64,000 bases of DNA from an uncultured bacterium (GTDB taxonomy: Bacteria; Cyanobacteriota; Vampirovibrionia; Gastranaerophilales; Gastranaerophilaceae): positions 1 to 64,000 of the forward strand of contig CACXCI010000062.1 of the NCBI GenBank assembly GCA_902766105.1, read 5' to 3'. Below the pieces are notes generated by a model that was given only the letters and a program-made list of their open reading frames with translations, was not told where the DNA came from and searched no databases. Shown here one piece after another: positions 7,283 to 15,846 of this stretch. Both the position numbers and the translations under genes were made by a program. Every line of letters starts with the position of its first letter. The stretch's first letter is position 1.

Positions 7283-8425
7283 TTATTTTGTGCTAATTGC
7301 CTTTTGTTTTTCCATTTGACGTTTTCTCTTACGTCTTCTCATAAGATCAACAAAAGCCTCAATTCTTGTGATATAGCCTGCTCTGCCGGTTTGTTCATCC
7401 ATAATCAAAGGCAGAATAGGAATATCACAATCCTCTCTCATTGCAGGAAAGATATTTTGTGACATAATTTCAGGCATACAGGTAAACGGGCTGATGTGTA
7501 TAATTCCGTCAATTCCTCTTTCATTTGCATAAGCAACATCAGAAACACATTCCAAGGCATCTCCACCGATATCACGCATTAAATAAGGTTTTGCCAGCCT
7601 GTTTGCACGCTGAAGATGAGTTTCGCCTTTCCTAAAAATTTTTGGAATAATTGCATCTTTTAAGAAACTGCTGACAGTCAGACTTCTTCTTGTTTGTACA
7701 CCCATTCTGCCAAGTTCTTTTTCAATATTCTGATTAGAAAATTCATCATTGACCAGATAAATTTCACCTGTTATATCAACATTTAAAACCTCTTTATTTG
7801 GATTTATTTCTACTTTTTTCATCTCTTCATCGACAAGCTTTTGTGCTTTTTTTAAGCCAAAGAAGGTATCGTAAGAATCAATAATTTTCAATGATTTGTT
7901 GTAATGTTTTTCAGCATCACCTTGATGAATTTCTCTAGCTCTGTAGTACGAGAGTTTTGCTTCTAATTTGTCTATTAAAAAAACTTTAAGCATTGCAATA
8001 AATATAGCTCTGACAAATAATAACGGAGTATTTTTTCCGCTTGCTTCAACTAAAAAATTGTACATACCCTTTAAACCCTCATAGAGTTGCAATTCGAGAT
8101 ATTTTGCTTCATATCCCAAATCTGTTAGCGCATTGGCAATACATTTCCCGTATTCACCTAATCTACAGCAGCCGGGTGATGTAATCATCGCAACATAATC
8201 AGTACCGCCTTCGATTGCCTCAATAAAATTACCCAAAATAAGTTTGTATGGCAGGCAAATGGCTTCAGGCGCATGTTTTGTACCTAAAGACAATGCTTTT
8301 TTGCTTGTATATGGCTCTATATACGGTTCACAACCTATAATTCTGAGAGCGGCTGCCCATGCGTAGCATATTGTTCCCATGTGTGGGAATGAGATTTTTC
8401 TTTTTTTTGTGTCTTTTTTTGTCAT
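7283..8425 (-). CDS. Acyl-CoA dehydratase activase-related protein (2-hydroxyglutaryl-CoA dehydratase component superfamily)
   Basis: 380 residues. The N-terminus KISFPHMGTICYAW and the cysteine-bearing segment TSPGCCRLGEYGKC (near residue 85), together with EAICLPYKLILGN near 54, match the COG3581-type proteins. These are usually found either fused to or near the iron-sulfur activators of 2-hydroxyacyl-CoA dehydratases. A C-terminal segment IHISPFTCMPEIMSQNI with Cys near 318 is also conserved in that group. The cysteines probably hold an Fe-S cluster. No activator ATPase (ASKHA fold) is next to it here. It shares the operon with gcvPB (11-base gap). The reaction it supports is unknown. Confidence 0.78.
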   Translation of the reverse strand: MTKKDTKKRKISFPHMGTICYAWAAALRIIGCEPYIEPYTSKKALSLGTKHAPEAICLPYKLILGNFIEAIEGGTDYVAMITSPGCCRLGEYGKCIANALTDLGYEAKYLELQLYEGLKGMYNFLVEASGKNTPLLFVRAIFIAMLKVFLIDKLEAKLSYYRAREIHQGDAEKHYNKSLKIIDSYDTFFGLKKAQKLVDEEMKKVEINPNKEVLNVDITGEIYLVNDEFSNQNIEKELGRMGVQTRRSLTVSSFLKDAIIPKIFRKGETHLQRANRLAKPYLMRDIGGDALECVSDVAYANERGIDGIIHISPFTCMPEIMSQNIFPAMREDCDIPILPLIMDEQTGRAGYITRIEAFVDLMRRRKRKRQMEKQKAISTK

Positions 8426-8436
8426 ATTTATATTTC

Positions 8437-9858
8437 CTAATCTTTAAAATTCAAGTCCGGATGTCTTGCTGCATTTACCTCATCTATTTTCTTGACGGGA
8501 GTTGAATGTGGTGCATCAAGAATTTTTTGGGGGTTGGTTTTAGATGATTGAGCAATTTCAACCATAAGTTCTATAAATTCATCAAGCTTTTCTTTTGTTT
8601 CAGATTCTGTAGGTTCAATCATGATTGCCTCGTGAACAATAAGTGGAAAATACACTGTTGGTGGATGAGTATTTGCATCCATCATGGCTTTAGCAATATT
8701 TAATGTTGAAACGCCATTTTCATGTTTTTGCTTTTCCCCTGACAAAACAAATTCGTGCATGCAAGGTTCATTATACGGTAAATCATAATAATCTTTTAAT
8801 TTTTCTTTAAGATAGTTTGCGTTTAAAACTGCATTTTCTGATGCATCCTTCAGATTTTTACCCATCATCAAAATGTATGCGTATGCCCTGACTAAAACTG
8901 AAAAATTTCCGTAAAAATCTTTCACACTGCCTATAGAGTGCTTAATATCATAATTTTTAAAATATTTGTCTCCGTCAAAACATATAGTAGGTTTAGGCAG
9001 ATAATCTTTTAATTTTTCAACAACAGCAACAGGGCCGGCGCCGGGACCTCCACCACCATGTGGCGTTGAAAAAGTTTTGTGAAGATTAAGGTGTACAACA
9101 TCAAACCCCATAAGTTTTGGATTTGTATATCCCATAATTGCGTTAAAATTAGCTCCGTCGTAGTATAATAAAGAGCCGTTTTCGTGCATAATTTTCGAAA
9201 TTTCTTCGACTTTTTCTTCAAAAATTCCAAGGGTATTTGGATTTGTCATCATAATGGCCGCAACATCTTTATCCAGAACCGCTTTTAGTGCTTCTATATC
9301 TATCTGCCCTTTTTCGTTTGATTTAATTTCAACAGTTTCAAACCCTGCCATTTTAGCACTTGCAGGGTTTGTACCATGCGCAGAATCAGGGATAATCACC
9401 TTTTTACGATTTTCTCCAATTGTGTCAAAGTACTTTCTGATTATCATCATGCCTGTCATTTCTCCGTGAGCCCCTGCTGATGGTTGTAAGGTAATTGCAT
9501 CCATGCCTGTAATTTCAAGTAGTGCTTTTTGAAGGTTATACATAAGCTTTAATGAACCTTGAGAATCACAAGCACAAGAGCTTGGGTGAAGATTAAATTC
9601 TTCAAGACCGGACAAAAATTCATTTACTTTTGGGTTATATTTCATTGTACAAGAGCCAAGCGGATAAAATCCTTTTTCTATACAAAAATTCAAATCAGAT
9701 AGTGATTTGTAATGACGCATTACCTCTAATTCGCCAATTTGCGGCAAACCAATACTGTTTTTACGCAGAAAATTGCTCGGTATATAATCTATGTTTACCT
9801 TTTCATCTGTTAAATTGATTCCGTCTATACCGTTGCTCTTTTCAAATATTGTTCTCAT
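8437..9858 (-). CDS. gcvPB: Glycine dehydrogenase (decarboxylating) subunit 2
   Basis: 473 residues, the normal length of the PLP-carrying subunit of two-subunit glycine decarboxylase. The PLP lysine lies in NLHKTFSTPHGGGGPGAGP (Lys261). Other typical features are GSCTMKYNPK near residue 68, PSAGAHGE near 126 and PDSAHGTNPASA near 157. The enzyme releases CO2 from glycine and hands the aminomethyl group to the H protein. The partner subunit gcvPA and the genes gcvT and gcvH, which commonly adjoin it, are not in this window. The gene follows the sigma-factor gene by only three bases, which is an unusual neighbour. Confidence 0.96.
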   Translation of the reverse strand: MRTIFEKSNGIDGINLTDEKVNIDYIPSNFLRKNSIGLPQIGELEVMRHYKSLSDLNFCIEKGFYPLGSCTMKYNPKVNEFLSGLEEFNLHPSSCACDSQGSLKLMYNLQKALLEITGMDAITLQPSAGAHGEMTGMMIIRKYFDTIGENRKKVIIPDSAHGTNPASAKMAGFETVEIKSNEKGQIDIEALKAVLDKDVAAIMMTNPNTLGIFEEKVEEISKIMHENGSLLYYDGANFNAIMGYTNPKLMGFDVVHLNLHKTFSTPHGGGGPGAGPVAVVEKLKDYLPKPTICFDGDKYFKNYDIKHSIGSVKDFYGNFSVLVRAYAYILMMGKNLKDASENAVLNANYLKEKLKDYYDLPYNEPCMHEFVLSGEKQKHENGVSTLNIAKAMMDANTHPPTVYFPLIVHEAIMIEPTESETKEKLDEFIELMVEIAQSSKTNPQKILDAPHSTPVKKIDEVNAARHPDLNFKD

Positions 9859-9861
9859 AAC

Positions 9862-10479
9862 CTATATAATCCCCTGTTTAGTCAAGTCTTTCTTTATTCT
9901 GTCAAGTCCAGTCTGAATTATTCTTGAAATTCTTGACTGTGAAATATTAAATTCTTCTGCAATTTCTCTTAATTTTTTTTCTTTGAAAAACTTATATTCA
10001 ATCAGTTCTCTCTCTCTTGGAGGAAGCTTTTTCATTGCTTCTAATATTCCGTCTTTTAACTCGTAAAATTCTATGTTTTCTTCGGGATTTTTATCATTTG
10101 ATTTGATTTGTGTTGGGACTTCCGCTTCTTGTAATTCATCAATTGATAATATATTTTTATAAACTTCAGCTCTTATTTCTGCATCTTGAGTTTCGCTGTC
10201 TTCATCAATCACGCTTTGCTTATTTTTAAGAGTGTACCATTTATATCTTCTGCGAACTTCATTTCTTATAGCCCATTTTATAGCAGTAGACAAATATGTG
10301 CTGTTATACTCATGCGGTTCTTTATTCTTAAATAAAATATACAAGGCGTGAGTCCCTATGTTAACCAATTCCGGTAACTCTATTAAGTGAGATCTTGAAA
10401 ATTTTTGATATTCCACCTTTGCTATTATTTCAATTAAGTCTTTATACTCTCTAAGTTTTATATTTTCTTCTACTGACAT
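9862..10479 (-). CDS. RNA polymerase sigma factor of the sigma-70 family (group 3-like)
   Basis: 205 residues from ATG 10479, preceded by AGGA. Region 2 spans roughly residues 25-85 (SHLIELPELVNIGTHALYIL, then STAIKWAIRNEVRRRY, an LxxAIxxxIxxElR-like -10 recognition helix). Region 4 covers ~140-203, with LPPRERELIEYKF and the helix-turn-helix LREIAEEFNISQSRISRIIQ. The linker is acidic and short, so region 3 is reduced. Size and region layout fit the FliA/SigF/SigB-like alternative sigma group. A TTG start seven codons upstream is possible but lacks a ribosome site. It heads an operon with gcvPB, the activase-like gene, a membrane protein and miaA. Its regulon is unknown. Confidence 0.9.
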   Translation of the reverse strand: MSVEENIKLREYKDLIEIIAKVEYQKFSRSHLIELPELVNIGTHALYILFKNKEPHEYNSTYLSTAIKWAIRNEVRRRYKWYTLKNKQSVIDEDSETQDAEIRAEVYKNILSIDELQEAEVPTQIKSNDKNPEENIEFYELKDGILEAMKKLPPRERELIEYKFFKEKKLREIAEEFNISQSRISRIIQTGLDRIKKDLTKQGII

Positions 10480-10517
10480 TACTGTAACAGTCCTAATCAA
10501 ATAATATTCCTAATAGT

Positions 10518-10526
10518 ATAATAGCA
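10518..10526 (-). promoter_or_regulatory. Candidate extended -10 of the sigma-factor operon
   Basis: Read on the minus strand the bases give TGC-TATTAT, an extended -10 with one mismatch. A start about seven bases later leaves a leader of about 30 bases that contains the AGGA ribosome site. No convincing -35 is seen. Confidence 0.4.
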
Positions 10527-10597
10527 GAAAAATACCTGTGTGACCAGCTAATGTAATTTTCCTTAACATAAATTATATTCACAAATACAAGAAATTA

Positions 10598-11503
10598 TTA
10601 TCTAAGCAGATAATCTTTTATTGTTATCGTATCACCGTTTAACACCGCTGCTCCACCAATCGGTATAGTATCTTTTTGTATATCGTGAGTTAATTTGAAT
10701 CCTGAAATTATAGGAATATTATTTTTTTCTGCAATACTATATATTAGATTGTCAAAATACTCATTATTATCTATATCTAAAAAATCACCTAAAACAATAG
10801 CTTGAAGGTTGTTTTTGAATTTACTTATATTCAATAGCTGCGTAATATATCTGTCTACTTTGTAAGCTGGTTCATTTAAGTCCTCAGTAAAAAATATAAA
10901 TTTCTCATCCGGAACAAAGTCAGTACCGCATAATGATGATATTGTAGATAAATTTCCCCCAAAAACAATTCCTTCAGCGGTTATGTTCTTTGAATAGTAT
11001 TTGGGATAATCAGCCTTTAATTCAATTAAATCCGTTGTCAAAGCTTTGTAAAGCTTATCTTCTGTGTACATACAAATATTTTCTGATGAAAAATCACTCT
11101 GTGCCATTGGTCCTGAAAATGTTATAAGACCTGCTCTTTTTAAAATCATAGCATTTAATATTGTTACATCAGAATATCCGCAGAATATTTTGGGATTACT
11201 TCTTATTAAATTGTAATCGATTTTGTCAATAATTCTTAAAGCTCCATAGCCTCCTCTTGCGCAAATTATTGCAGCGACCTCACTATCTTCAAATGCACAA
11301 TTTATTGCGTTTGCTCTATCTTCGTCATTCCCTGCTAAATAATTGTTTTTATCAAATATATTTTTACTTAATTTTACCTTATAACCTTTGCATTCAAAAT
11401 ATGATTTTGCCGAATATATCTTATCCTTGTCGCAATCACCTGATGTCGCAATTATTGAGATAGTATCACCTAAATTTAACTTTTTTGGTTTAATTAAGTT
11501 CAT
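10598..11503 (-). CDS. ldcA: Muramoyltetrapeptide (LD-) carboxypeptidase, S66 family
   Basis: 301 residues, normal length for the LdcA/MccF family. This enzyme removes the terminal D-Ala from muropeptide tetrapeptides in the cytoplasm during wall recycling. Characteristic segments are IICARGGYGALRIIDKIDY near residue 78, the nucleophile Ser segment FCGYSDVTIL near 106, VFGGNLSTISSLCGT near 180 with the following EDLNEPAYKVDRY glutamate region, and a C-terminal segment with GFKLTHD that would supply the catalytic His. It diverges from dnaX across 40 bases. AAAGGA before the ATG is a good ribosome site. No other recycling gene is adjacent, although murI, amidases and glmS lie within the window. 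Confidence 0.9.
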   Translation of the reverse strand: MNLIKPKKLNLGDTISIIATSGDCDKDKIYSAKSYFECKGYKVKLSKNIFDKNNYLAGNDEDRANAINCAFEDSEVAAIICARGGYGALRIIDKIDYNLIRSNPKIFCGYSDVTILNAMILKRAGLITFSGPMAQSDFSSENICMYTEDKLYKALTTDLIELKADYPKYYSKNITAEGIVFGGNLSTISSLCGTDFVPDEKFIFFTEDLNEPAYKVDRYITQLLNISKFKNNLQAIVLGDFLDIDNNEYFDNLIYSIAEKNNIPIISGFKLTHDIQKDTIPIGGAAVLNGDTITIKDYLLR

Positions 11504-11543
11504 AATTTATCCTTTTTTATCAGTTATTTGGTATAATTTTATC
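11504..11543. promoter_or_regulatory. Bidirectional promoter with overlapping -10 boxes (ldcA / dnaX)
   Basis: On the plus strand TGG-TATAAT (box at 11532-11537) ends six bases before the dnaX ATG, predicting a leaderless dnaX mRNA. On the minus strand TGA-TAAAAT (box at 11536-11541 in plus coordinates) would start an ldcA mRNA with a leader of about 25 bases holding AAAGGA. The two -10 boxes share positions 11536-11537. Confidence 0.5.
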
Positions 11544-13406
11544 ATGAATACAAATTATATACCTTTATACAGAAAATACAGACCACAAGCAATCGAACAA
11601 ATTGTAGGGCAGGAGCATATAAAAAAAGCATTGGCAAATGCTATTCAAATGAACAGAATTTCACATGCTTATTTGTTTACAGGTCCACGAGGAACAGGAA
11701 AAACATCTACTGCAAGAATTTTTGCAAAATCTCTAAACTGCGTAAATGGTCCTACTATTACACCGTGTAATGAATGTGAAAATTGTAAAAACATTACAAA
11801 TTCAATTCCTATTGATGTAATTGAAATTGACGCAGCCAGCAATCGTTCGGTTTCCGATGCTGATGATATTATTCAAAAGGTTGCTTTAGCTCCTGTACAA
11901 AGCCGTTATAAAATCTATATTATTGACGAAGTTCACATGCTTACAAACCAAGCTTTCAATGCTCTGTTAAAAACACTTGAGGAACCTCCGAAAAATGTTA
12001 TCTTTATCCTTGCGACAACCGAGGTTCATAAGGTTTTAGATACTATAAAAAGCCGCTGTCAAAGATTTGATTTTAAGCGCATTACAACAGATGATATTGC
12101 AAAGCATCTAAGGTATATTGCAGATAATGAGAAAATAAATATTTCAGATGATGCTCTATTTTATATTGCACAAAATTCAGCAGGTGGAATGAGGGATAGT
12201 ATCGCTTTATTAGATCAATTAAGTATACTTAATTCCTCAAAGGAAGCTATCTCAGTTAATGATATAAACTCAATGCTTGGCAGACTTTCTTTTGATTCTT
12301 TAACAGCGTTATTTAAAGCAATTGCCCAATCTAATCAGAATGATGCTCTTATTACACTGAATGAAATTTATAATAAGGGAAATGAGCCGCTGCAGATATT
12401 ATCAAATTTGTTAGAGTATCTGCGTAATGCCCTAATTCTTTCAACCGCAAAAGAGGTTGATTCAACCGTTGTAAATTTGAATAATGAGCAAAAGAGTGCT
12501 TTAGAAGGCTTATTGAATGAAATTGAAGCTCATCAAATTATAAGCTTGATAAACAAATGTTCTGAATATATTAAGGAATTAAAATTAACAGCAAATCCAA
12601 AGTTATGGCTTGATGTTGCAATATTAGATATGGCAAATTTAACTCAAAATACTAAACTTGAGGATATGCAGCATAGATTATCTTTGATTGAAGGCGGAGA
12701 GGGGCAAAAGCTGGTTAATTCATCTCCGTACAATACGCCGCCTCAACCGGTTAAAAAGGTTGCCTCAAGTGTAGCACCATCTCCTAAACCATTAGCAAAA
12801 GATGATGATACAAAGCAACCTGTAATTAAAAATTCTGATAATTCTCAAAGGCAGACAGTCGAAGATGTTACAACAGACTCTATACCAATGTCAAAATCTG
12901 CCTCTAATTCTAATTCTAATTCTTTAAAAAATTCATGGGTAAAATTATTAGAAAATATTTCAAGTTTTCCATCTCGTGCAATATTAAAACAGCAGGCTAT
13001 GCCTGTAAAAATCACTTCGGATGAGGTCATTATATCAATTAAAAACCCCAGCTGGCTGAAGCAATTTGGACAAGATGGTTCAAAACATTCTTTTATTGTT
13101 GAAGCTGTAAATTCAATGTTTGGCAAAACTGTATCAAAAGTGCTTGTTAGAGAGCCTTTACAAGGTGATGAGGCTATTCGTAAGGAACAACAGGGTGATG
13201 ATGACGAAAAGCCTGCCCCTGCAGCTAAAAAAGAACCTCAAAAACAAGTGCCAACAAAAGAAGAACTGGATGAGGCTGTAACATCAAAAAATGAAATAAA
13301 TATTGAGCAAAAGCCTCATAGTCATAAAAAATCAGGAGATGAATTTAATCATTCTGACAATGTTAATATGGTTATGGAACTGTTTGAAGGCAAGCTTATT
13401 GAGTAG
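11544..13406 (+). CDS. dnaX: DNA polymerase III subunits gamma/tau
   Basis: 620 residues from ATG 11544. It loads the sliding clamp and couples the replisome. Domains: AAA+ module in the first ~235 residues with the P-loop GPRGTGKTS, the four-cysteine zinc element CNECENCKN, and the Walker B/sensor stretch DEVHMLTNQAF...LATTEVHKVL; collar domain ~235-365; then a long Ser/Pro/Lys-rich linker and a tau-like C-terminal domain with a Lys/Glu-rich tail. Open frame continues 52 codons upstream, but the family begins with YIPLYRKYRP, and that upstream part overlaps ldcA. The stop lies one base from the stop of the converging phosphohexomutase gene. Confidence 0.97.
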   Translation: MNTNYIPLYRKYRPQAIEQIVGQEHIKKALANAIQMNRISHAYLFTGPRGTGKTSTARIFAKSLNCVNGPTITPCNECENCKNITNSIPIDVIEIDAASNRSVSDADDIIQKVALAPVQSRYKIYIIDEVHMLTNQAFNALLKTLEEPPKNVIFILATTEVHKVLDTIKSRCQRFDFKRITTDDIAKHLRYIADNEKINISDDALFYIAQNSAGGMRDSIALLDQLSILNSSKEAISVNDINSMLGRLSFDSLTALFKAIAQSNQNDALITLNEIYNKGNEPLQILSNLLEYLRNALILSTAKEVDSTVVNLNNEQKSALEGLLNEIEAHQIISLINKCSEYIKELKLTANPKLWLDVAILDMANLTQNTKLEDMQHRLSLIEGGEGQKLVNSSPYNTPPQPVKKVASSVAPSPKPLAKDDDTKQPVIKNSDNSQRQTVEDVTTDSIPMSKSASNSNSNSLKNSWVKLLENISSFPSRAILKQQAMPVKITSDEVIISIKNPSWLKQFGQDGSKHSFIVEAVNSMFGKTVSKVLVREPLQGDEAIRKEQQGDDDEKPAPAAKKEPQKQVPTKEELDEAVTSKNEINIEQKPHSHKKSGDEFNHSDNVNMVMELFEGKLIE

Positions 13407-13407
13407 T

Positions 13408-14832
13408 CTATACCTTTGTTTTTACACAATTGTCAAGATAATCAACCATAGTGTTCTTAAACCTGTCGCACTCTTCTTTAGTTTTTGCCTCAAATCTCAT
13501 AGTAAAAACAGGCTCGGTATTGCTTTGTCTAATCATTGCAAATCCCCCGTCAAATACAATTCTCATACCATCAAGAGTGATAATGTCTTTAATTTCTGAA
13601 CCAAACATGTCTGGATGTTTTTTTACCTGTGTTTTAATTTCTTCCAGCACTTCTTTTTTCAAGTGGTTTGGACAAGGAAAACGCACTTCATCACTTGTAT
13701 AAACTTTATTAAAAGGTTCTAAAAGAGTTTCAAGCTTAAAATCAGAATTATTTTTCTTTTGTTTTGATACAATTTCAATCATTCTGCAACCTGCATAAAC
13801 GGCATCATCAAAACCGTAATATCTGTCTTTAAAGAAGGTATGGCCACTCATTTCTCCACCTAAAACGGCATTTGTTTCTTTCATTTTTTCTTTTATGTAT
13901 CCGTGGCCTGTTTTGCACATAACAGCTTTGCCACCCTCTTTATTGATTGTGTCAAACAAGACTTGTGAACATTTAACCTCTGAAACAACAGTAGGTTTTT
14001 TCGAAATTATATCCAGCGCATAAATTAGCAAAAGTTTATCGCCGGTAAGCGGATTTCCATTTGAATCAACAACTCCAATTCTGTCGCTATCGCCGTCATA
14101 GGCAATTCCAAAATCAGCATTATTATCTACAACAGTTTTTGATAATGTTTCAAGCGTTGATAAAAGGCTTGGATTTGGATGATGATTAGGAAATCTGCCA
14201 TCAGGTTCTGAAAACAGCTCAATCACATCACAGCCAAGCTTTTTGTATAATTCAGGTCCGACAATTCCGCCTGTTGCATTGGCACTATCTACAACAACCT
14301 TTACCCCTTCGCCAATATTTCCGAATTTATTATACATTTCGTTTATATACTCAGGAATAATATCTGTTTTGAAATCATAGGTTTTTAGAGATGTTGGCAA
14401 ATTTTTCCACTTAGAAAAAGTTAAATCTCTAACCTCCTTTATTTGTGTTTCATTTAGCGTTTGACGATTATAGGTCATTTTTAAACCGTTATACTCACTG
14501 GGGTTGTGGCTTGCAGTAATTATCATCGCACCATCTAAATGGTGTGCAATTTCTGAATAATAGCCAATAGGGGTAGGTGCAAGACCTAAATCTTCAATAT
14601 ATTTAACTCCGGTGTCAACTAATCCGTTAATTAGCGCTTTTTTAAGACTTGGAGAATGCAGTCTTGCATCCATACATACACTTATTTTAAGATTATTTTT
14701 ATCTTTGCCTGATTTTTCGCACAACCATTTAACGTACCCAAATGCAATATTATAAAATAATTCTTCTGTTATATCTTCGTTATAAATTCCTCTTATATCA
14801 TTTTTACCAAATGCATGCTCATATCTTTGCAT
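13408..14832 (-). CDS. Phosphomannomutase/phosphoglucomutase
   Basis: 474 residues, a normal alpha-D-phosphohexomutase. All four family loops are visible: phosphoserine loop TASHNPSEYNG (near residue 106), metal loop YDGDSDRIG (near 243), sugar-binding GGEMSGH (near 325) and phosphate-binding RQSNTEP (near 445). The N-terminal NDIRGIYNEDITEE is typical of the PMM/PGM (AlgC-like) branch. It interconverts hexose 1- and 6-phosphates for nucleotide sugar synthesis. It diverges from the permease gene and has a GGGAG ribosome site. A second, larger and more divergent superfamily member is encoded at 57391-59670. Confidence 0.92.
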   Translation of the reverse strand: MQRYEHAFGKNDIRGIYNEDITEELFYNIAFGYVKWLCEKSGKDKNNLKISVCMDARLHSPSLKKALINGLVDTGVKYIEDLGLAPTPIGYYSEIAHHLDGAMIITASHNPSEYNGLKMTYNRQTLNETQIKEVRDLTFSKWKNLPTSLKTYDFKTDIIPEYINEMYNKFGNIGEGVKVVVDSANATGGIVGPELYKKLGCDVIELFSEPDGRFPNHHPNPSLLSTLETLSKTVVDNNADFGIAYDGDSDRIGVVDSNGNPLTGDKLLLIYALDIISKKPTVVSEVKCSQVLFDTINKEGGKAVMCKTGHGYIKEKMKETNAVLGGEMSGHTFFKDRYYGFDDAVYAGCRMIEIVSKQKKNNSDFKLETLLEPFNKVYTSDEVRFPCPNHLKKEVLEEIKTQVKKHPDMFGSEIKDIITLDGMRIVFDGGFAMIRQSNTEPVFTMRFEAKTKEECDRFKNTMVDYLDNCVKTKV

Positions 14833-14874
14833 AATTCACATCTCCCAATCTTTTTACTATAATAAAATCATATC
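14833..14874. promoter_or_regulatory. Bidirectional promoter with shared -10 core (phosphohexomutase / permease)
   Basis: TATAAT on the plus strand at 14858-14863 lies 11 bases before the permease ATG, leaving at most a few leader bases. On the minus strand the same core reads TATTAT (14859-14864), which would give a leader of about 20 bases containing GGGAG (14842-14846) for the phosphohexomutase gene. Confidence 0.45.
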
Positions 14875-15759
14875 ATGAAAAGAATTTATAAAAAATTAGT
14901 TAATTCAAATAATTCTGCGGGTTTAATATTTATTTTTCCTGCGTTATTGGGAACGGCAATATTTATTATAATTCCTGTGATATGCTCGTTTGGATTGAGT
15001 TTCACTCACTGGGACCTGCTGAATAAAATTTCATTTGCAGGTTTTGATAATTACAGACAAATATTTTCGGAGCCACTGTTTTATAAAATATTGACTAACA
15101 CTATTGTTTTTGCTCTTGCTACATCTTTGTTAGGGGTTATTATTCCCTTAATTCTTGCATCTGTGCTTAATTCCAAAATCAGAGGAAGCGAATTTTTTAA
15201 AACATCATATTTTTTACCGTTTATTACCCCGATGGTCGTAATAGGCATAATTTGGGCATGGATATTTGATCCTAATATCGGATTTTTAAATCAGGTATTA
15301 CATATAAATATAAATTGGCTTTATGACTCAAATTTTGCTATGCCTGCGTTGATTATAGTGTCTGTTTGGAAACTAATAGGTTATAATATGATAATCTTTT
15401 TATCATCATTATCATCAATATCAAATAGCATGTTCGAAGCTGCAAAAATCGATGGTGCTAATGTATATCAGACATTTGTTAATGTAACAGTACCTTTGCT
15501 TTCTCCCACTATTTTCTTTGTTGTAATAATAACTGCAATATCATCATTTCAGGTGTTTGATTTAATCTATTTAATGACAGAAGGTGGACCTTTTGATAGT
15601 ACAAATGTTTTGGTTTATGCAATTTATAAAAATGCGTTTGAATATTTTAATGTGGGAAAAGCAAGTGCAATCGCTTATGTTCTTTTTGTAATAATTCTTG
15701 TTTTAACCCTTGTTCAATGGAGTTTACGTAAAAAAATTGTTTATAATGAAATTGAGTAA
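14875..15759 (+). CDS. Sugar ABC transporter permease (MalF/UgpA type), without visible partners
   Basis: 294 residues with six hydrophobic helices. The EAA loop typical of binding-protein-dependent permeases is present as MFEAAKIDGANVYQTFVNVTVP near residue 183 (EAA-x3-G). The N-terminus FIFPALLGTAIFIIIPV and IIPLILASVLNSK are typical of MalF/UgpA/LacF proteins. Such permeases work as a pair with a MalG-type partner, a periplasmic binding protein and an ATPase, but none of these lies next to it; the following genes are unrelated. The substrate may be a saccharide or glycerol phosphate. The gene diverges from a phosphohexomutase, which may hint at sugar use. No Shine-Dalgarno sequence precedes the ATG. 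Confidence 0.85.
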   Translation: MKRIYKKLVNSNNSAGLIFIFPALLGTAIFIIIPVICSFGLSFTHWDLLNKISFAGFDNYRQIFSEPLFYKILTNTIVFALATSLLGVIIPLILASVLNSKIRGSEFFKTSYFLPFITPMVVIGIIWAWIFDPNIGFLNQVLHININWLYDSNFAMPALIIVSVWKLIGYNMIIFLSSLSSISNSMFEAAKIDGANVYQTFVNVTVPLLSPTIFFVVIITAISSFQVFDLIYLMTEGGPFDSTNVLVYAIYKNAFEYFNVGKASAIAYVLFVIILVLTLVQWSLRKKIVYNEIE

Positions 15760-15846
15760 TGTAACAATTGTTAATATAACTAAAGTTTTTTGAAAAATTA
15801 TCCGTATATACATGTGTAGAAAGACATAATACGGGGTGTGTATCAC

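Noticed and set aside
11388-11543. N-terminal extension of dnaX by 52 codons
   Set aside because: It overlaps ldcA on the other strand, is hydrophobic and unlike DnaX; the family start YIPLYRKYRP begins after ATG 11544.
13222-13232. A6G run in dnaX as a programmed -1 frameshift site
   Set aside because: The reading frame is AAA-AAA-G, not the X-XXY-YYZ phase needed, and no following hairpin was seen.
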